A DNA stretch of 64,000 nucleotides from Williamsia sp. DF01-3 (GTDB taxonomy: Bacteria; Actinomycetota; Actinomycetes; Mycobacteriales; Mycobacteriaceae), in the NCBI RefSeq assembly GCF_023051145.1, contig NZ_JALKFS010000005.1:1426001-1490000 (forward strand), read 5' to 3'. Under the pieces are notes generated by a model. That model ran no database searches. It was not told the DNA's origin and worked only from the letters and a program-made list of their open reading frames with translations. Positions 61,543 to 64,000 of the stretch are shown one piece after another; position 1 is the stretch's first letter; each line of letters begins with the position of its first letter. The translations under genes were made by a program, and so were the position numbers.

Positions 61543-62370
61543 GTGACGATGCTGCGTGAGCGGTTCGGGGTATCTGAGCGGCGAGCATGTGCTGTGGTGG
61601 GCATCCACCGCTCCACGATGCGACTGCACCCAGCGCCGATCACCGCGGAGGAAGCCGAGCTGCGGTCCTGGCTACGTGGGTTTTCCACCGACCGGCCCCG
61701 CTGGGGCTGGCGACGCGCCGCGATCGCCGCGCGCAAAGCGGGCTTCACGGTCAACAACAAACGCATCCGCCGCCTGTGGCGCGAGGAGGGGCTGCGAGTT
61801 CCCCAGCGCCGCAGGAAGAAACGGCTCACCGGAATCGGGACCGCGGTTGGGGCGATGTGCCCAATCCGGCCGAACGTGATCTGGGCGATGGACTTCCAAT
61901 TCGACACCACCGCCGACGGCCGAACCATCAAAATGCTCAACGTGATCGACGAGTTCACCCGCGAAGCCCTGGCGATCCACGTCGACCGCGTCATCAACGC
62001 CGATGGCGTGGTTGACGTTCTCGACCGCCTGGCCCTGATACATGGTCCACCGTGCTACGTGCGGTTCGACAACGGACCGGAATTCGTCGCTCACGCCGTC
62101 AACGACTGGTGCCGATTCAACGGCACCGGATCACTATTCATCGACCCCGGCTCCCCGTGGCAGAACGCCTGGATCGAATCGTTCAACGGCCGCCTGCGCG
62201 ACGAGCTGCTCAACTCCTGGCGCTTTGACTCCCTGCGCGAAGCCCGGGTCATCATCGAAGACTGGAGGATCGACTACAACGCCAACCGACCCCATTCGGC
62301 CCACCACGGACTCACCCCCGCCGAGTTCGCCCTACAGTGGACCACGACCCACCAACCCCAAGCCGCATAG
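61543..62370 (+). CDS. IS3 OrfB (DDE transposase, copy B)
   Basis: The protein has 275 residues. DDE residues: Asp in AMDFQFDTTADG, Asp in RFDNGPEFVAHA, Glu in AWIESFNGRLRDE. The frame is open back to the OrfA end through LLTPNRKRSAV, consistent with frameshift fusion. It is intact. Confidence 0.92.
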   Translation: MTMLRERFGVSERRACAVVGIHRSTMRLHPAPITAEEAELRSWLRGFSTDRPRWGWRRAAIAARKAGFTVNNKRIRRLWREEGLRVPQRRRKKRLTGIGTAVGAMCPIRPNVIWAMDFQFDTTADGRTIKMLNVIDEFTREALAIHVDRVINADGVVDVLDRLALIHGPPCYVRFDNGPEFVAHAVNDWCRFNGTGSLFIDPGSPWQNAWIESFNGRLRDELLNSWRFDSLREARVIIEDWRIDYNANRPHSAHHGLTPAEFALQWTTTHQPQAA

Positions 62371-62424
62371 CGACTGGACCATCGAATGGGTCGGGTCTGG
62401 TGCACGGATAGGTGACAGGGTTAG

Positions 62425-63285
62425 TCACGCGGCCTGAGGGGCCTCGTGGTTGATGATGGTCTCGAATTCAATGGGGGTCAATCTGCCGAGGCGGTCCTGT
62501 CGTCTGCGGCGGTGGTAGGTCCGTTCGATCCAGTGCACGATGGCGGCCCGGAGCTCGTCTCTGGTGGCCCAGGATCGACGGTCGAGGACGTTGTTCTGTA
62601 GCAGCGAGAAGAAGCTCTCCATCGCCGCGTTGTCACCACACGCACCGACCCTGCCCATCGACCCGAGCATGCCGTGCCGGGTGATGGCCTTCTGCATCTT
62701 CTTCGAACGAAATTGAGACCCTCTATCGCTGTGCAGAACGCAGCCGGCCACGTCCCCTCGCCTGGCGACAGCGCTGTTCAGGGCGGCCACGGCCAGGCGG
62801 GACTTCATTCTCGAGTCGATCGAGTACCCGACGATCCGGCCCGAGTAGACGTCCTTGATCGCGCACAGGTACAGCTTGCCCTCGGCCGTCCAGTGCTCGG
62901 TGATGTCGGTCAGCCACAGCTCGTTGGGGCCGGGCGCGGTGAAGTCTCTCTTGACGAGATCGTCGTGTACAGGCGGGCCGGCCTTGCGGTGCTTGCCGCG
63001 GCCTCTCTTGCTGATGGTGCTGGTCCAGCCGCCGGCGGAGCAGATCCGCCACGCCGTCCGCCGGCACATCTTCTCGCCTGCGGCTTCGGCCTCGTCGGCG
63101 AGGTAGCGGTAGCCGAACTCCGGGTCTTCGCGGTGGGCGTCGAACAGGGCGTTGGCCCGGTACGCCTCGGCGAGCTCGGCGTCGGTGATCGGGTTCTTGC
63201 GCCACCGGTAGTAGGGCTGGCGAGCGATCTTGAGTACCCGACACGCCACCGTGACGGGGATGCCGTCAGCGGCCAGCTCACTCAC
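62425..63285 (-). CDS. IS3 OrfB (DDE transposase, copy C)
   Basis: The protein has 286 residues with a GTG start overlapping the OrfA stop (GTGA). The HTH_21 region is FDAHREDPEFGYRYLADEAE. DDE residues: Asp in LWLTDITEHWTAEG, Asp in LHSDRGSQFRSK, Glu in NAAMESFFSLLQNN. It is intact. Confidence 0.92.
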   Translation of the reverse strand: MSELAADGIPVTVACRVLKIARQPYYRWRKNPITDAELAEAYRANALFDAHREDPEFGYRYLADEAEAAGEKMCRRTAWRICSAGGWTSTISKRGRGKHRKAGPPVHDDLVKRDFTAPGPNELWLTDITEHWTAEGKLYLCAIKDVYSGRIVGYSIDSRMKSRLAVAALNSAVARRGDVAGCVLHSDRGSQFRSKKMQKAITRHGMLGSMGRVGACGDNAAMESFFSLLQNNVLDRRSWATRDELRAAIVHWIERTYHRRRRQDRLGRLTPIEFETIINHEAPQAA

Positions 63286-63599
63286 GAGCGGGTACCACCT
63301 TTTCCCGGCAGATTCGCTTGGGACAGGTACGCCGCCGCCCGGCGTAAGACCTCGTTCTCCTGTTCAAGCAGGCGCACACGCCGCTTGGCCTCGCGCAGCT
63401 CACGCGATTCGGCCGACGTGGTGCCGGGCTTGATCCCGGCCTCCACGTCGGCCTTGCGGATCCAGTTGTTCAGGGTCATCGGGTGGATACCGAAGTCGGC
63501 AGCGATCTGTTCGAGAGTCACACCGTCTTCACGGTTCTGGGCGACGCGGACAACGTCGTCGCGGAACTCCTGGGGATAGGGCTTGGGCACAGCTGGCAT
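63282..63599 (-). CDS. IS3 OrfA (copy C)
   Basis: The protein has 105 residues from PAVPKPYPQEFRDDVVRVAQ. The HTH is in LEQIAADFGIHPMTLNNWIR, followed by a zipper helix (RRVRLLEQENEVLRRAAAYL). It overlaps OrfB by 4 bp. An earlier in-frame start at 63641 is less likely. Confidence 0.88.
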   Translation of the reverse strand: MPAVPKPYPQEFRDDVVRVAQNREDGVTLEQIAADFGIHPMTLNNWIRKADVEAGIKPGTTSAESRELREAKRRVRLLEQENEVLRRAAAYLSQANLPGKGGTRS

Positions 63600-63637
63600 C
63601 CTTCCAGGCCGCCCGGCAGGGCAAGCCAGATCAGATG

Positions 63638-64000
63638 TCACCTACTCGTGCACCAGCCCCCGTGCGATTGTTCCGTATATGCGACGGACAGTTCGCCGTC
63701 ATCGACCGTGACATCGATGGTGCCGCCCGGTTCGATTTCGCCGCGCAACAGCGCACGACCGATCTTGGTCTCGACCTCATGGGCGATATACCTGCGCAGG
63801 GGTCGTGCACCGTAGACCGGGTCGAAACCGTGTTCGGCGATGAGCCGGCGTGCTTCCGGCGTGATATTCAAGTGTATCTGTCTCTCCGACAACCTGTTCC
63901 GAAGATCGGCGAGCTGCAGCTCGACGATGTACTCGATCTGGGGCAGCGTGAGCGGTGTGAACAACACGATGTCGTCGACCCGGTTGAGGAACTCGGGACG
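63638..64000 (-). CDS. clpB: ClpB disaggregase, C-terminal end; gene continues beyond the window
   Basis: Only the last about 120 codons are seen: RPEFLNRVDDIVLFTPL, RLSERQIHLNITPEARRLIA and FDPVYGARPLRRYIAHEVE, the AAA+ D2 small domain of ClpB/Hsp100. The usual ending is replaced: after SVAYTEQ the frame reads SHGGWCTSR and stops inside the IS copy C terminal repeat. The tail change is short, so the protein may still function. Confidence 0.88.
   Translation of the reverse strand, partial: RPEFLNRVDDIVLFTPLTLPQIEYIVELQLADLRNRLSERQIHLNITPEARRLIAEHGFDPVYGARPLRRYIAHEVETKIGRALLRGEIEPGGTIDVTVDDGELSVAYTEQSHGGWCTSR

Larger units (their letters stand above)
61171..62381 (+). mobile_element. IS3-family insertion sequence (copy B)
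   Basis: The inverted ends begin TGGTCCAGTTG (61171) and, read inward from 62381, TGGTCCAGTCG, continuing with partial identity. It contains orfA and orfB in -1 phase. No target duplication is visible at the flanks (GTAG and TCGA), which fits later deletion or recombination. Confidence 0.88.
62397..63656 (-). mobile_element. IS3-family insertion sequence (copy C) abutting clpB
   Basis: The inverted ends are CTGGTGCACGGATAGGTGAC (62397 inward) and CTGGTGCACGAGTAGGTGAC (63656 inward), differing at two positions. It carries orfA and orfB on the minus strand. It is separated from copy B by only 15 bp, and on the other side it supplies the last codons and stop of clpB. No target duplication is visible. 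Confidence 0.9.

Overview
The window is high-G+C actinobacterial DNA from a mycolic-acid bacterium (order Mycobacteriales); I would guess Gordonia or a close relative such as Williamsia. The first 14 kb follow the Mycobacterium tuberculosis Rv0817c-Rv0824c order: lmeA, glnR, mshD, a phosphate-uptake ATPase, phoU/phoY2, an LCP ligase, a dihydrouridine synthase and desA1. Mycothiol synthesis and a DesA-type acyl-ACP desaturase are typical of this group. The species itself cannot be read from the sequence.

Positions 1-15400 form the conserved core: an incomplete lmeA, divergent glnR-mshD, a complete pstSCAB operon behind two perfect 11-bp Pho-box-like repeats and closed by a strong terminator, an FHA protein paired with an atypical Ser/Thr kinase, phoU, an LCP protein preceded by a small overlapping frame, dus and desA1. 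Positions 15500-44600 hold mixed chromosomal genes: a membrane Ser/Thr kinase with an anchored companion, an LVIVD-repeat secreted protein overlapping a DUF305 protein, hydrolases, MFS, NCS2 and MMPL transporters, and two TetR regulators with visible operators. A conserved-looking trio (PrmC-like methyltransferase, CDGSH protein, haem-oxygenase-fold diiron protein) lies at 25.6-27.7 kb. A five-gene overlapping operon at 31.0-36.0 kb combines a GH26 lipoprotein, a GAF-SpoIIE phosphatase, a cellulose-synthase-like GT2 with a large helical insertion, a STAS protein and an RsbW-like kinase. It reads as a polysaccharide synthase with its own partner-switching control.

Four tRNA genes (Lys on the minus strand; Glu, Asp and Phe on the plus strand) end at 45514. 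From there to about 63.6 kb lies a mobile, partly decayed island. It carries helicase and HNH remnants, an IS3-family element inside the HNH gene, an integrative-element backbone (integrase, HTH/replication-like protein, excisionase-like protein, DUF2637 membrane protein, divergent XRE/TPR regulator, HAD hydrolase), a GNAT-PIN multidomain protein with an ASCH partner, a hairpin-rich segment with DnaA-box-like sites, a serine resolvase, a restriction/modification methyltransferase remnant and two more IS3-family elements. The last of these sits directly against the 3' end of clpB, which runs off the window.

Several otherwise healthy genes (NCS2 permease, alpha/beta hydrolase, mpaB-type oxygenase, island genes) are each broken by one single-base indel. 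That pattern suggests residual sequencing error at least as much as real gene decay, so these calls should be checked against reads.
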